From JANMOK01 sp031415055 (GTDB lineage Bacteria > Pseudomonadota > Alphaproteobacteria > Rhodobacterales > Rhodobacteraceae), in NCBI GenBank assembly GCA_031415055.1, contig JANOQZ010000003.1, positions 18,057 to 82,056 of the forward strand: a stretch of DNA of 64,000 bases, in the 5' to 3' direction. This document shows, in pieces, positions 8,474 through 17,171 of this stretch. The notes under the pieces were generated by a model. It saw only the letters and a program-made list of their open reading frames with translations. It was not told the DNA's origin and searched no databases. Within the stretch, counting starts at the first letter, position 1; the number at the start of each line of letters is the position of its first letter. The position numbers were made by a program, and so were the translations under genes.

Positions 8474-9136
8474 TTGAAAATTGCTGCGCGTACGCTTGCT
8501 TTGGCCGTGACCATGTTACTGCCGTCGTGGTACGCAAAAGCCGAAACTCAATTTTCAATTTATGGCGGTGCGCAATTTGCTGCACCAAGCCAAGTTTCCG
8601 GGCACGACGATACAGGTGCAGTTTTCAATTTCAACGCGAACTGGCTGGGTAAATCCTTTGCAATGCCGCCATATTACGGGCTTCGGGCGACACATTGGAT
8701 GCAAAACCAAGTTTGGGGTGTCGCCTTAGAGTTTACGCATGAAAAAGTCTACGCCGACCCGGCTACGATGCAGAATACTGGTTTTGAAATTCTCGAATTT
8801 ACTGACGGTTTGAACATCCTAACCGTTGGTGTGATGCGCCGATTTGCTCCGTTCCACGACTTTCGGCCCTACGTTGGTGCGGGAATTGGCGTGTCTGTGC
8901 CGCATGTCGAAGTGCGGACGCGGATTGGTGGGCCGACAACATTTGCGTATCAACTTGCCGGACCTGCCGCGCGGGTTTTGACCGGGGTCGAGCATGACCT
9001 AAGCGATCGGTGGTCGGTTTTCGGCGAAGTCAATTCGACCTATTCAACCAATGATGTCGTTCTGACGGGCGGAGGCGACCTTTCGATCGACATTTTCACA
9101 TATGCGATTGGTTTTGGCGCCAGCATGAGATTTTGA
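8474..9136 (+). CDS. Outer-membrane beta-barrel protein, LpxQ (lipid A oxidase)-like
   Basis: This 220-residue protein has a signal peptide (MKIAARTLALAVTMLLPSWYAKA) followed by alternating amphipathic beta-strands and a terminal phenylalanine (ASMRF), the usual mark of an outer-membrane barrel. Stretches such as WLGKSFAMPPYYGLRATHW, ALEFTHEKVYAD, FTDGLNILTV and PYVGAGIGVSVPHVEV resemble, from memory, proteins annotated as LpxQ-type lipid A oxidases in Rhizobium and Rhodobacteraceae. The start is TTG 8474, nine bases after AGGAG (8460-8464); it coincides with the signal peptide, whereas upstream ATGs do not. The barrel is certain; the enzymatic role is tentative. Confidence 0.7.
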   Translation: MKIAARTLALAVTMLLPSWYAKAETQFSIYGGAQFAAPSQVSGHDDTGAVFNFNANWLGKSFAMPPYYGLRATHWMQNQVWGVALEFTHEKVYADPATMQNTGFEILEFTDGLNILTVGVMRRFAPFHDFRPYVGAGIGVSVPHVEVRTRIGGPTTFAYQLAGPAARVLTGVEHDLSDRWSVFGEVNSTYSTNDVVLTGGGDLSIDIFTYAIGFGASMRF

Positions 9137-9140
9137 GCCG

Positions 9141-11072
9141 CTAGGCCGACTTCGCGCCAATTTGCGCCACGCCCAAAGTGCTCAACACTTTTGCTTCAAT
9201 CTGGGCAGCACTCATAGCTGCTGCTTCATACATTTTTTCCGGCGTATCATGGTCCAAAAACGTGTCGGGCAGAAACATTGATCGAAACTTCGAATTGCCG
9301 GCCAACAGTGATGCCTCATGCAAATAATGCGCCACATGCGAACCAAATCCGCCAATTGCGCCTTCTTCAACCGTCAGCAGCACTTCATGGTGCGCCGCCA
9401 ATTGTCGAATCATTGCCGTGTCCAGTGGTTTGGCAAAGCGCATATCCGCGATTGTCGGACTGACGCCTCGCTGCGCCAATGCATCGGCCGCTTTCTCGCA
9501 TTCGGTCAGCCGAGCACCAAAATTGAGGATGGCAACGCGGCCGCCGTCACGCACAACACGGCCTTTACCAATTTCGAGCGGCACTCCCTTGTCGGGCAAT
9601 TCAACGCCAACCCCTTCGCCGCGCGGAAATCTGAGGGCAGATGGCCGGTCATCAATTGCCGCTGCGGTCGCAACCATATGCACAAGTTCCGCTTCGTCCG
9701 CGGCGGCCATGACAACAAAGTCCGGCAGATTGGCAAGGAATGCGATGTCAAACGACCCGGCATGCGTTGCGCCATCGGCCCCCACCAGTCCAGCGCGGTC
9801 AATCGCAAAGCGCACCGGTAATCGCTGAATCGCAACATCATGCACAATCTGGTCGTAGCCGCGCTGAAGAAACGTGGAATAAATCGCGCAAAACGGTTTT
9901 AACCCACCCGCAGCCATGCCAGCGCTAAAAGTTACTGCATGCTGTTCAGCGATGCCGACGTCAAAACATCGGGTCGGAAATCTTTCGGCGAACAGGTTCA
10001 AGCCAGTTCCATCTGGCATCGCTGCGGTGACAGCTACAATCTTGTCATCTTTTTCGGCTTCGCGGATCAAGCTCTGTGCGAAAACTTTGGTGTAACTCGG
10101 CGCATTGGACGGTGATTTCTTTTGCTCGCCGGTTATCACATCAAACTTTGCCGTAGCGTGCCCGCGATCCGCAGCCAATTCGGCGGGCGCGTAGCCTTTC
10201 CCTTTTTTCGTGATGACATGGATAAGCATTGGTCCCGTTGCGCGGGCCTTCGCCGTGCGCAGAATCGCCAACAATTGGTCCATGTCGTGGCCGTCGATTG
10301 GGCCAACATAGGAAAACCCAAGTTCCTCAAACAATGTTCCACCCACGGTCATTGACTTGAGCATTTCTTTCGCCCGTCGCGCCCCTTCTTGCAGAGGCGC
10401 GGGCAACAAGCTGACGGCACCTTTGGCTGCGGCTTTCAGGTCTTGAAAAGGGGCACCGGAATAGAGTCTCATCAGGTAACTTGCCATCGCGCCAACCGGC
10501 GGGGCGATGGACATTTCATTGTCGTTCAAAACAACGAACATGCGTTTTCCCAAATGACCCGCATTATTCATCGCTTCGTAGGCCATACCTGCAGACAACG
10601 CTCCATCGCCGATAACAGCAATGACATCCCCGATCGGCAAAGCGGGCTCTGCCCCCAGATCGCGCGCAGCGACAAACCCTAGTGCCGCCGATATCGACGT
10701 AGACGAATGGGCGGCACCAAACGGATCGTATTCCGATTCCCCTCGACGGGTAAATCCAGACAAACCGCCACCCATGCGTAACGTGCGAATACGCTCGCGC
10801 CGCCCTGTCAATATCTTATGGGGATAACTTTGATGGCCCACGTCCCAAATCAACCGGTCGCGCGGCGTGTCAAATACAGCGTGCAACGCAACGGTAAGTT
10901 CGACAACCCCAAGCCCCGCCCCTAAATGCCCGCCGGTTACGGAAACGGCGGAAATAGTTTCCGCACGAAGTTCATCGGCCAACTGCCGAAGTTCGACATT
11001 GGAAAACCCGCGCAGATCGGAAGGCAAATTGACCCGGTCAAGCAGTGGCGTATCTGGTCTTTGTTGGTTCAC
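9141..11072 (-). CDS. dxs: 1-deoxy-D-xylulose-5-phosphate synthase
   Basis: This 643-residue TPP-dependent enzyme condenses pyruvate and glyceraldehyde-3-phosphate, the first step of the MEP isoprenoid pathway. Recognisable parts are GGHLGAGLGVVELTVALH, the pyrimidine-site DVGHQSYPHKILTGRR, the TPP/Mg motif GDGALSAGMAYEAMNNAG with downstream N, and the transketolase-like RFPTRCFDVGIAEQHAVTFSAGMA. The start codon is GTG 11072. Downstream genes are convergent. It lies 84 bases below ispA, suggesting one isoprenoid operon. The thiamine importer in the same window would supply its cofactor. Confidence 0.98.
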   Translation of the reverse strand: MNQQRPDTPLLDRVNLPSDLRGFSNVELRQLADELRAETISAVSVTGGHLGAGLGVVELTVALHAVFDTPRDRLIWDVGHQSYPHKILTGRRERIRTLRMGGGLSGFTRRGESEYDPFGAAHSSTSISAALGFVAARDLGAEPALPIGDVIAVIGDGALSAGMAYEAMNNAGHLGKRMFVVLNDNEMSIAPPVGAMASYLMRLYSGAPFQDLKAAAKGAVSLLPAPLQEGARRAKEMLKSMTVGGTLFEELGFSYVGPIDGHDMDQLLAILRTAKARATGPMLIHVITKKGKGYAPAELAADRGHATAKFDVITGEQKKSPSNAPSYTKVFAQSLIREAEKDDKIVAVTAAMPDGTGLNLFAERFPTRCFDVGIAEQHAVTFSAGMAAGGLKPFCAIYSTFLQRGYDQIVHDVAIQRLPVRFAIDRAGLVGADGATHAGSFDIAFLANLPDFVVMAAADEAELVHMVATAAAIDDRPSALRFPRGEGVGVELPDKGVPLEIGKGRVVRDGGRVAILNFGARLTECEKAADALAQRGVSPTIADMRFAKPLDTAMIRQLAAHHEVLLTVEEGAIGGFGSHVAHYLHEASLLAGNSKFRSMFLPDTFLDHDTPEKMYEAAAMSAAQIEAKVLSTLGVAQIGAKSA

Positions 11073-11156
11073 GATGGCTCAAGATTGTTTGGAGTGCACT
11101 CGTCGTGCAACTAGGCGTTTCGTCGCGCAAACTCAATCATCCGCACGAAAATTGCA

Positions 11157-12047
11157 CTAGGCGTCACGGTTAATGCTGAAACGCGCCGCGCGACGCAGGT
11201 TTTCGGCGGGCGAACCAAAACGATCAAGCGCCGATATAGCCGCATCCACTAGTCCCGCAGCGTGTTGCTTGGCACCCGCTAAACCCAACAAAGCGACAAA
11301 TGTGGCTTTGCCCGCGGTTGCATCTTTTCGCAGTCGCTTGCCGGTCTTGGCCGGGTCACCTTCGACGTCCAGCACGTCATCCCAAACTTGAAACGCCAGG
11401 CCGAGGGCGCGTGCATATTCAGCCATAGCGGAAGCATCAAGATTTGCCATGACTGGCCCGGCCTCTGCCGACCAGCGGAACAATTGGCCGGTTTTCAGAC
11501 CCTGCAATTCGGTAATGTCATCAACGCCCAATTGCGCGCGGCTACGCTCGGCAGCAATATCAAATCCTTGCCCGCCAACCATGCCGGTCGCCCCGGCAGC
11601 CTGCGCAAGCGAGCGTATAAGCCGCAGTCTGGTGTTTGGATCAGGTGCCGATTGCGGCGCGGTCAATGTTTCGAATGCCAGTGTCTGCAAAGCATCACCA
11701 GCCAAAACAGCGGTCGCTTCGTCCCACTTCACATGGACTGTTGGTTTGCCGCGCCGCAAATCATCATTGTCCATACTTGGCAAATCATCGTGCACCAAGG
11801 AATAGGCGTGGATGAATTCAACCGCCGCTGCGACACGTGTCGCTTGCTTGTCGGGGACGCGGTAAATCGCGCAACTTTCAATGACAAGAAATGCCCGCAT
11901 TCGCTTGCCGCCCGAAAGCGCGGCATATCGCATGGCTTCAATGATTTGGCTTTCGGCGGCCGGAAGCAGCGCGTCCATCACTAATTCTACGTCGCTTGCC
12001 GCCTGCGACAACGAAGCGAGAAAAATCTGTGTTTCGCGGTCAGTCAT
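11157..12047 (-). CDS. ispA: Farnesyl diphosphate synthase (polyprenyl synthetase)
   Basis: This 296-residue short-chain prenyltransferase makes farnesyl diphosphate from IPP and DMAPP. Both aspartate-rich motifs are present: LVHDDLPSMDNDDLRRGKPT (first, DDxxxxD type) and QVWDDVLDVEGD (second), with GGKRMR for the IPP site. ATG 12047 lies one base after the xseB stop (TAAGATG) and matches family length; an upstream start would read into xseB. It belongs to the xseB-ispA-dxs run that feeds quinone, hopanoid or carotenoid synthesis. Confidence 0.96.
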   Translation of the reverse strand: MTDRETQIFLASLSQAASDVELVMDALLPAAESQIIEAMRYAALSGGKRMRAFLVIESCAIYRVPDKQATRVAAAVEFIHAYSLVHDDLPSMDNDDLRRGKPTVHVKWDEATAVLAGDALQTLAFETLTAPQSAPDPNTRLRLIRSLAQAAGATGMVGGQGFDIAAERSRAQLGVDDITELQGLKTGQLFRWSAEAGPVMANLDASAMAEYARALGLAFQVWDDVLDVEGDPAKTGKRLRKDATAGKATFVALLGLAGAKQHAAGLVDAAISALDRFGSPAENLRRAARFSINRDA

Positions 12048-12048
12048 C

Positions 12049-12291
12049 TTAGCCGATTTCGACGGGACGTGCTCCGGTAGCTTTGCCATCCGGGCCCTGT
12101 ACGATTTGCGCGACTTTTTCTTCGGCGGATTTCAGTATGGCATCACAATGGGCTTTGAGCATTGCGCCACGTTCATAGAGAACGATGGATTCCGCCAAAG
12201 GCACCGCGCCGGATTCCAATTGGCTTACGACTTTCTCCAACTCGGCCATCGCTGCTTCGAATGTCATCTTGCTTAAATCGCTGTCGCTCAC
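12049..12291 (-). CDS. xseB: Exodeoxyribonuclease VII small subunit
   Basis: This 80-residue protein shows the XseB pattern: MTFEAAMAELEKVVSQLESGAVPLAESIVLYERGA in outline, then a short charged helix with AEEKV. It partners XseA in the exonuclease that trims single-stranded DNA. Start GTG 12291 overlaps the stop of the upstream deacetylase-family gene by four bases (GTGA), and its stop is one base before ispA. xseB directly upstream of ispA and dxs is a widely conserved bacterial arrangement; xseA is not in the window. Confidence 0.93.
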   Translation of the reverse strand: MSDSDLSKMTFEAAMAELEKVVSQLESGAVPLAESIVLYERGAMLKAHCDAILKSAEEKVAQIVQGPDGKATGARPVEIG

Positions 12292-13223
12292 GCCCCACGC
12301 TCCATCAAAACTCGCACATGCGCTGCCACTGAGGTGGCAAGTGCATCAAGATCATATCCGCCCTCAAGTGTCGAGACGATGCGACCTTGGCAGTGCCTGT
12401 CGGCAATGTCGCAAAGCAAGCTGGTAACCCAAGCGAAGTCGGTTTCTGATAAATTCAGATTTGCCAAAGGGTCGGCGCGATGGGCGTCAAAACCGGCAGA
12501 AACCAAAAGCAGTTCTGGATAGAAATCTTCAAGAAAAGGCAATGCCTCTATTTCTATACTTGCGCGAAATTCCTTGGAACCTGCATTGGGTGTTAGTGGC
12601 AGGTTCAAGATGTTGCCACTTGCTCCACGTTCTGTTGCGGTGCCGGTGCCCGGATATAGCGGCGATTGGTGTGTCGAGACATAGTCAATTCGCGGATCGA
12701 CCCACACAATGTCTTGGGTGCCATTGCCATGGTGCACATCGAAATCGACAATCGCGACTCGCGCGAGGTTCCAGTATGAAAGTGCATGTCTTGCAGCTAT
12801 TGCGACGTTGTTGAAAATACAAAAACCCATGGCAGTTGCAATTTCCGCGTGATGGCCGGGCGGGCGGGTTGCGCAGAATGCGTTTTTCGCGGCACCCAAC
12901 ATGACAAGATCAACCGCCGCGCATGCTGCCCCTGCAGCACGCAAGGCGGCCATTAGTGATCCCCGTGACAAAGTTGTATCTGCATCAAGCGCAGCAAACC
13001 CCGACCGCGGAACGCTTGTTCGGACTTGGTCAAGCAAGCCGCGTGAATGCGCACGCAAAATTTGCTCGTCAGATGCCAAAGGTGCGTCCACCCAACGCAA
13101 CGGCGCAAATTCTGCCGAGCGAAGTGCCAAAGTGACGGCGCGAAGTCGATCCACGCTTTCGGGGTGCCCCGGCGGATTTTCGTGGCGCAGGCAATCGCCA
13201 TGTGTCAGTACGACGGTCGTCAT
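12288..13223 (-). CDS. Histone deacetylase family protein (arginase/deacetylase fold)
   Basis: This is a 311-residue zinc-dependent amidohydrolase of the class II HDAC/acetoin-utilisation type. The active-site landmarks are RPPGHHAEIATAMGFC (the two-histidine charge relay), VDFDVHHGNGTQ (zinc Asp and His) and SAGFDAHRADPL (second zinc Asp). Natural substrates of bacterial members include acetylpolyamines or acetylated proteins; which applies here is unknown. ATG 13223 or GTG 13226 can start it. It overlaps xseB by four bases, so it is the first gene of the xseB-ispA-dxs transcript. Confidence 0.92.
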   Translation of the reverse strand: MTTVVLTHGDCLRHENPPGHPESVDRLRAVTLALRSAEFAPLRWVDAPLASDEQILRAHSRGLLDQVRTSVPRSGFAALDADTTLSRGSLMAALRAAGAACAAVDLVMLGAAKNAFCATRPPGHHAEIATAMGFCIFNNVAIAARHALSYWNLARVAIVDFDVHHGNGTQDIVWVDPRIDYVSTHQSPLYPGTGTATERGASGNILNLPLTPNAGSKEFRASIEIEALPFLEDFYPELLLVSAGFDAHRADPLANLNLSETDFAWVTSLLCDIADRHCQGRIVSTLEGGYDLDALATSVAAHVRVLMERGA

Positions 13224-13231
13224 CACTTACG

Positions 13232-13942
13232 TCAATCCGGCGAAAGCATATAACCCGAACCGCGAACGGTTTGCAGGTAGCGCGGTGCTTTTGGGTCGAC
13301 CTCAATTTTTCGTCGTAACCGGGTGATCTGCACGTCAACAGCGCGCTCCTGCGCTTGGCTATCGCTGGGTGCCGGGTCATCCACCAATTGTGAGCGCGAA
13401 ATCGCTTCGCCAGGGCGCGAGGAAAATATGCGCATCAGCGCGGCTTCGGTCGCGGTCAGGCGCACCGGGCTTGACCCCTTCCACAATTCGCCGCGTGCCA
13501 AATCGTAGCGCACATCGCCCATTTGCAGCGTTCGTGGCGGTTCCTTTGAAGACTCGTTCTTGGGCACGCGGCGCAAAATCGCGTTGATGCGCAGCAAAAG
13601 TTCGCGGGGTTCAAAAGGCTTTGGCAAGTAATCGTCGGCCCCGGCCTCCAACCCGCGAATGCGGTCGCTGGAGTCACCTTTGGCAGTCAAAAGCAGAATT
13701 GGCGTCGTCATATGGCGACGCAAATCGCGGGTCAAAGTAAACCCATCTTCTCCCGGCATCATCACGTCAAAAACCAGCAAGTCGAATTCCAACCCCTCCA
13801 GCAAACGTCGAGCATGCGCCGCATCGCGTGCGGCGGTCACCCAATAGCCATTGCGGGCCAAAAACTTTTGCAGCAGCGTGCGAATTCTCTCGTCATCATC
13901 GACGACCAGAATGTGTGCGTCGGGTTGTTCGAGGGTGATCAC
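13232..13942 (-). CDS. petR: OmpR-family response regulator, PetR-like
   Basis: This 236-residue two-domain regulator has a receiver domain (residues 10-125) with the acidic pair VVDDDER, phospho-acceptor Asp in LLVFDVMMPG, and the switch Lys in PKPFEPRELLLRI, followed by a winged-helix DNA-binding domain ending in QTVRGSGYML. It overlaps the MarR-family gene by four bases (ATGA). This MarR-plus-OmpR pair resembles petP-petR, which in Rhodobacter capsulatus lies beside petABC and is needed for bc1-dependent growth; here it is about 6.5 kb away. No histidine kinase is adjacent. The regulator family is certain, the PetR identity is inferred. Confidence 0.88.
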   Translation of the reverse strand: MITLEQPDAHILVVDDDERIRTLLQKFLARNGYWVTAARDAAHARRLLEGLEFDLLVFDVMMPGEDGFTLTRDLRRHMTTPILLLTAKGDSSDRIRGLEAGADDYLPKPFEPRELLLRINAILRRVPKNESSKEPPRTLQMGDVRYDLARGELWKGSSPVRLTATEAALMRIFSSRPGEAISRSQLVDDPAPSDSQAQERAVDVQITRLRRKIEVDPKAPRYLQTVRGSGYMLSPD

Positions 13943-14454
13943 CGCGATTTCTCCACCAATTTGCGCACTTTCTCGCGCGTTTCGGGGTCAATCATTTCCT
14001 GCAGTACGCTGCGAAACCCAGCAACGGCATCGGCACCGGCGCTGGAATATGCCTTGCGCATTCGTGAGCGTTGAGCGTCCGACAATTCGCGTTCAAACGC
14101 CTGACCCTTTTCGGTCAGGGTCAAGTTGCGTTGGCGACGATCGACCCGGCCAATCTTGGAATTCACCAGTCCATCGTCCATCAGTTGTCGTAACACCCGG
14201 TTCAGCGACTGCTTGGTGACCCCAAGAATATCTAGCAATTCGTTCACCGTCAGTCCCGGCGAACGATTGATAAAATGCACGGCGCGATGATGTGCACGAC
14301 CATAAGCGAGGTTTTCAAGAATACGGTCAGGGTCAGAGGTAAAACCTTTATAAGCAAAGAACATCAACTCAATGCCTTGCCGAACTTGATCGTCGGTCAG
14401 GAACAGTAATTGTTCGCCACGCGACCCACTGCTGGGGAATTTTTCTTGCTGCAT
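13939..14454 (-). CDS. petP: MarR-family transcriptional regulator, PetP-like
   Basis: This 171-residue protein has a winged-helix domain with LTVNELLDILGVTKQSLNRVLRQLMDDGLV as the recognition region and RRQRNLTLTEKG as the wing, both standard for MarR. Translation is coupled to the response regulator by an ATGA overlap. It is divergent from ilvE across 155 bp that carry two similar 21-bp boxes, which could be its operator. Likely partner of PetR by position. Ligand and targets are unknown. Confidence 0.85.
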   Translation of the reverse strand: MQQEKFPSSGSRGEQLLFLTDDQVRQGIELMFFAYKGFTSDPDRILENLAYGRAHHRAVHFINRSPGLTVNELLDILGVTKQSLNRVLRQLMDDGLVNSKIGRVDRRQRNLTLTEKGQAFERELSDAQRSRMRKAYSSAGADAVAGFRSVLQEMIDPETREKVRKLVEKSR

Positions 14455-14609
14455 ATGCTCGCCTCATATTTCAGACGCGTGAGCATAATATGTCAGTCTT
14501 GTTGACTTTCCAAGAATCAAATGTTAGCAAATCTGGTGTTTTTTGAAATAATCTGTCGCGGAATGTCTGACTTTAGCAACTTTCCGAAAGACTGAGGAAG
14601 GAATGTAAG

Positions 14610-15479
14610 ATGGCTGGGTCATATGACGACCGCGACGGGTTCATCTGGATGGATGGTAACCTTATCCCCTGGCGTGATGCCAAAGTGCATATCTTGACCC
14701 ACGCGTTGCACTATGGATCCTCGGTTTTCGAGGGCGAGCGGTGCTACAACGGCAAAATCTTCAAAGGCCGTGAACATTCTGCGCGACTGCTGAAATCGGG
14801 CGAATTGATGGACATGCCGATCCCCTATTCGGTCGATCAAATCGAAGCTGCCAAACGCGCGGCATTGGATGCCAATGGCTTCACCGATGCCTATGTCCGT
14901 GCAATTTGTTGGCGCGGATCGGGGTTGGATATGGGAGTGTCGTCATCGCGCAACCCGGTCCACATGGGCGTCGCGGTTTGGGAATGGGGGGCTTATTACG
15001 GCGGCGCCAAGCTGGAAGGCGCGAAGCTGGACATTTCCAAATGGAAACGCCCTTCACCTGAGACGATTCCTTCGGCGGCTAAGGCGGCTGGGCTATATAT
15101 GATCTGCACGATGTCCAAACATGCCGCAGAGCGTAAAGGCTGTTCCGACGCGCTGATGATGGATTTCCGGGGTTACGTGGCTGAGGCTACTGGCGCGAAT
15201 GTGTTCTTCGTCAAGGATGGCGTGGTTCATACGCCTTTGGCGGATTGCTTCCTCAACGGCATAACCCGCCAAACCGTGATTGGCATGATCCGCGAAATGG
15301 GCGTTGAAGTTGTTGAACGGCACATCATGCCTGATGAACTAAGTTCGTTTCAGCAGTGCTGGTTGACCGGAACTGCGGCAGAAGTGACGCCGGTTGGGCA
15401 GATTGGCGAGCATCATTTTCAGGTGGGTGAATTGACCCGCAAGGTTGCCAAGGCCTATGAGGAATTGGTGCGAAGCTGA
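14610..15479 (+). CDS. ilvE: Branched-chain amino acid aminotransferase
   Basis: This 289-residue fold-IV PLP enzyme makes the last step of valine, leucine and isoleucine synthesis or the first step of their breakdown. Markers include WMDGNLIPWRDAKVHILTHALHYGSSVFEGERCY, the phosphate-binding and Lys-bearing region around YMICTMSKHAAERKG, EATGANVFFVKDG and the C-terminal GTAAEVTPV. ATG 14610 follows GAGGAAGGA with good spacing. The stop overlaps the start of the nucleoside hydrolase by one base (TGATG), so the two are probably co-translated. Confidence 0.96.
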   Translation: MAGSYDDRDGFIWMDGNLIPWRDAKVHILTHALHYGSSVFEGERCYNGKIFKGREHSARLLKSGELMDMPIPYSVDQIEAAKRAALDANGFTDAYVRAICWRGSGLDMGVSSSRNPVHMGVAVWEWGAYYGGAKLEGAKLDISKWKRPSPETIPSAAKAAGLYMICTMSKHAAERKGCSDALMMDFRGYVAEATGANVFFVKDGVVHTPLADCFLNGITRQTVIGMIREMGVEVVERHIMPDELSSFQQCWLTGTAAEVTPVGQIGEHHFQVGELTRKVAKAYEELVRS

Positions 15480-16420
15480 TGCCCAACCCGCGGCAAATCA
15501 TCATCGATACCGATCCTGGGCAAGATGATGCGGTGGCGATATTGCTGGCCTTGGCCTCGCCTGAACTAGCGGTTCTGGGGATCACCTGTGTGGCTGGCAA
15601 TGTGCCGCTTGAACTGACGCAAAAGAATGCTTTGATGATCTGCGAGTTGGCTGGCCGCACGGATATTCCGGTGTTTGCGGGTGCCGCGCGGCCATTGGTT
15701 CGCAAGCTGGTGACGGCGGAATATGTGCATGGGAAAACCGGGTTGAATGGGCCGGTTTTGCCTGATCCGACGATGAAATTACAGGATCAGAATGCCGTTG
15801 ATTTCATCATTGAAACCATCCTGTCGTGCCCATCGGGTTCTGTTACTTTGTGCCCGATTGGGCCGTTGACGAACATTGCTTTGGCCTTGATCCGTGCCCC
15901 GGAAATTGCGGAGAGAATTCGGGAAATCGTCTTGATGGGCGGGGCTTGTTTTGAGGGTGGCAACACCACGCCTTGCGCCGAGTTCAACATTTTCGTTGAT
16001 CCACACGCCGCGAAAACGGTGTTTTCCAGTGGGATTCCACTGGTTGTGCATCCTTTGGACATGACCCACAAAGCGCTGACGACTTCGAAACGGGTCGAGA
16101 AGATTAGGGCGCTGAATAGTCGGGTTGCCACGGCGACCGCTGAAATGATGGACTTTTTCGAGCGTTTTGATGAGCGGAAATACGGTACCGACGGCGGGCC
16201 GCTGCATGATCCGAATGTTATCGCCTACCTTTTGCAGCCCGAACTTTATCGCGGACGCGATGTGAATGTGGAAATTGAAGCGGCTTCCGAGCTGACAATG
16301 GGCCAGACTGTGGTCGATTGGTGGGGGGGTTCGGGGCGAAAAATCAACGCCCATTATATTCGTGACCTCGATTCGGATGGGTTTTTCGAGCTTTTGACCG
16401 AAAGATTGGCCCGATATTGA
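15479..16420 (+). CDS. Inosine-uridine nucleoside hydrolase
   Basis: This 313-residue nucleoside N-ribohydrolase carries the calcium-binding motif DTDPGQDDAVAI at residues 10-21, characteristic of the IUNH/RihA-B-C family, plus CPIGPLTNIALAL and LMGGACFEGGNTTPCAEFNIFVDPHAA, where the Asn/Glu/Asn residues contact ribose. It cleaves purine or pyrimidine ribosides for base salvage; specificity cannot be assigned. It is coupled to ilvE by a TGATG junction, an unusual pairing with no obvious metabolic link. It is followed by an AT-rich intergenic stretch. Confidence 0.93.
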   Translation: MPNPRQIIIDTDPGQDDAVAILLALASPELAVLGITCVAGNVPLELTQKNALMICELAGRTDIPVFAGAARPLVRKLVTAEYVHGKTGLNGPVLPDPTMKLQDQNAVDFIIETILSCPSGSVTLCPIGPLTNIALALIRAPEIAERIREIVLMGGACFEGGNTTPCAEFNIFVDPHAAKTVFSSGIPLVVHPLDMTHKALTTSKRVEKIRALNSRVATATAEMMDFFERFDERKYGTDGGPLHDPNVIAYLLQPELYRGRDVNVEIEAASELTMGQTVVDWWGGSGRKINAHYIRDLDSDGFFELLTERLARY

Positions 16421-16748
16421 CTTCAAAGTCACGCACGCGTGCCAGATCGCGTAAGATATTGAAAACACACAATTAAAAAAAAAAATTAACCAAATATTCA
16501 TACATTTCACCACAAGTCGGTCGCTCCAGAAAACGCGAAAAGTCGTTCAAAAAGACCCAGTTTTTGCCCATTTGGCGTCAATCTGAAACGTTTCAGTTGC
16601 GTCTTTGCGAACGCATGTTCCACACAAAAATACATTAACGAAACTGTCGCAGAACCTTGCCTATCATCGGGCTGCGAACAATGCTATTCTACCGCCCACA
16701 GCCCGCACCGGCGATGGTGCATTTAACGGAGGAACTGACCTGCCTGAA
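16421..16748. other. AT-rich intergenic region with a LacI-like palindrome
   Basis: This 328-bp gap between the nucleoside hydrolase and rsfS has a poly-A tract near 16475-16485 and a perfect 14-bp palindrome CTGAAACGTTTCAG at 16583-16596. The core TGAAACGTTTCA has the central CG typical of LacI/GalR-family operators. A GGAGG Shine-Dalgarno for rsfS is at 16728-16732. No gene is supported: the frame that continues upstream of rsfS lacks family resemblance. Confidence 0.6.
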
Positions 16749-17165
16749 ATGTTGCATGCGGTGGCAAAGACCGCAAAGTCTGCGGGTTCCAAAAAAACCC
16801 CCAAGACAAACCTGAGCGACAAGTTGCTCAAACTTATCCTGACATCGCTGGATGACGACAAGGCCGAGGACGTGCTGTCAATTGATTTGCGCGGCAAATC
16901 GGAACTTGCCGATCACATGGTGATTGCTTCGGGTCGTTCAACCCGACAAGTGGCGTCGATTGCCGACAACCTGACGGATCGCGTCAAGGATGGGTTGAAT
17001 GTCAAATCCCGACTGGAAGGCAAAGAGGCCGCCGACTGGGTGTTGATCGACTGCGGCGATGTCATTGTGCATGTGTTCCGCCCGGAAGTGCGCGAGTTCT
17101 ATCAGCTTGAAAAAATGTGGCTACCGATGGCCGAACAGGCGCGACGCACGGCAAAACCGGTTTGA
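16749..17165 (+). CDS. rsfS: Ribosomal silencing factor RsfS
   Basis: This protein of about 138 residues binds ribosomal protein L14 and blocks subunit joining when nutrients run low. The core DDKAEDVLSIDLRGKSELADHMVIASGRSTRQVASIAD, and then WVLIDCGDVIVHVFRPEVREFYQLEKMW, is the full RsfS/DUF143 signature. The start is debatable: ATG 16749 is 16 bases after GGAGG (16728-16732), while CTG 16740 has ideal spacing and would add three residues. rsfS directly before rlmH is a conserved bacterial pair. Confidence 0.95.
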   Translation: MLHAVAKTAKSAGSKKTPKTNLSDKLLKLILTSLDDDKAEDVLSIDLRGKSELADHMVIASGRSTRQVASIADNLTDRVKDGLNVKSRLEGKEAADWVLIDCGDVIVHVFRPEVREFYQLEKMWLPMAEQARRTAKPV

Positions 17166-17171
17166 TCTAGC

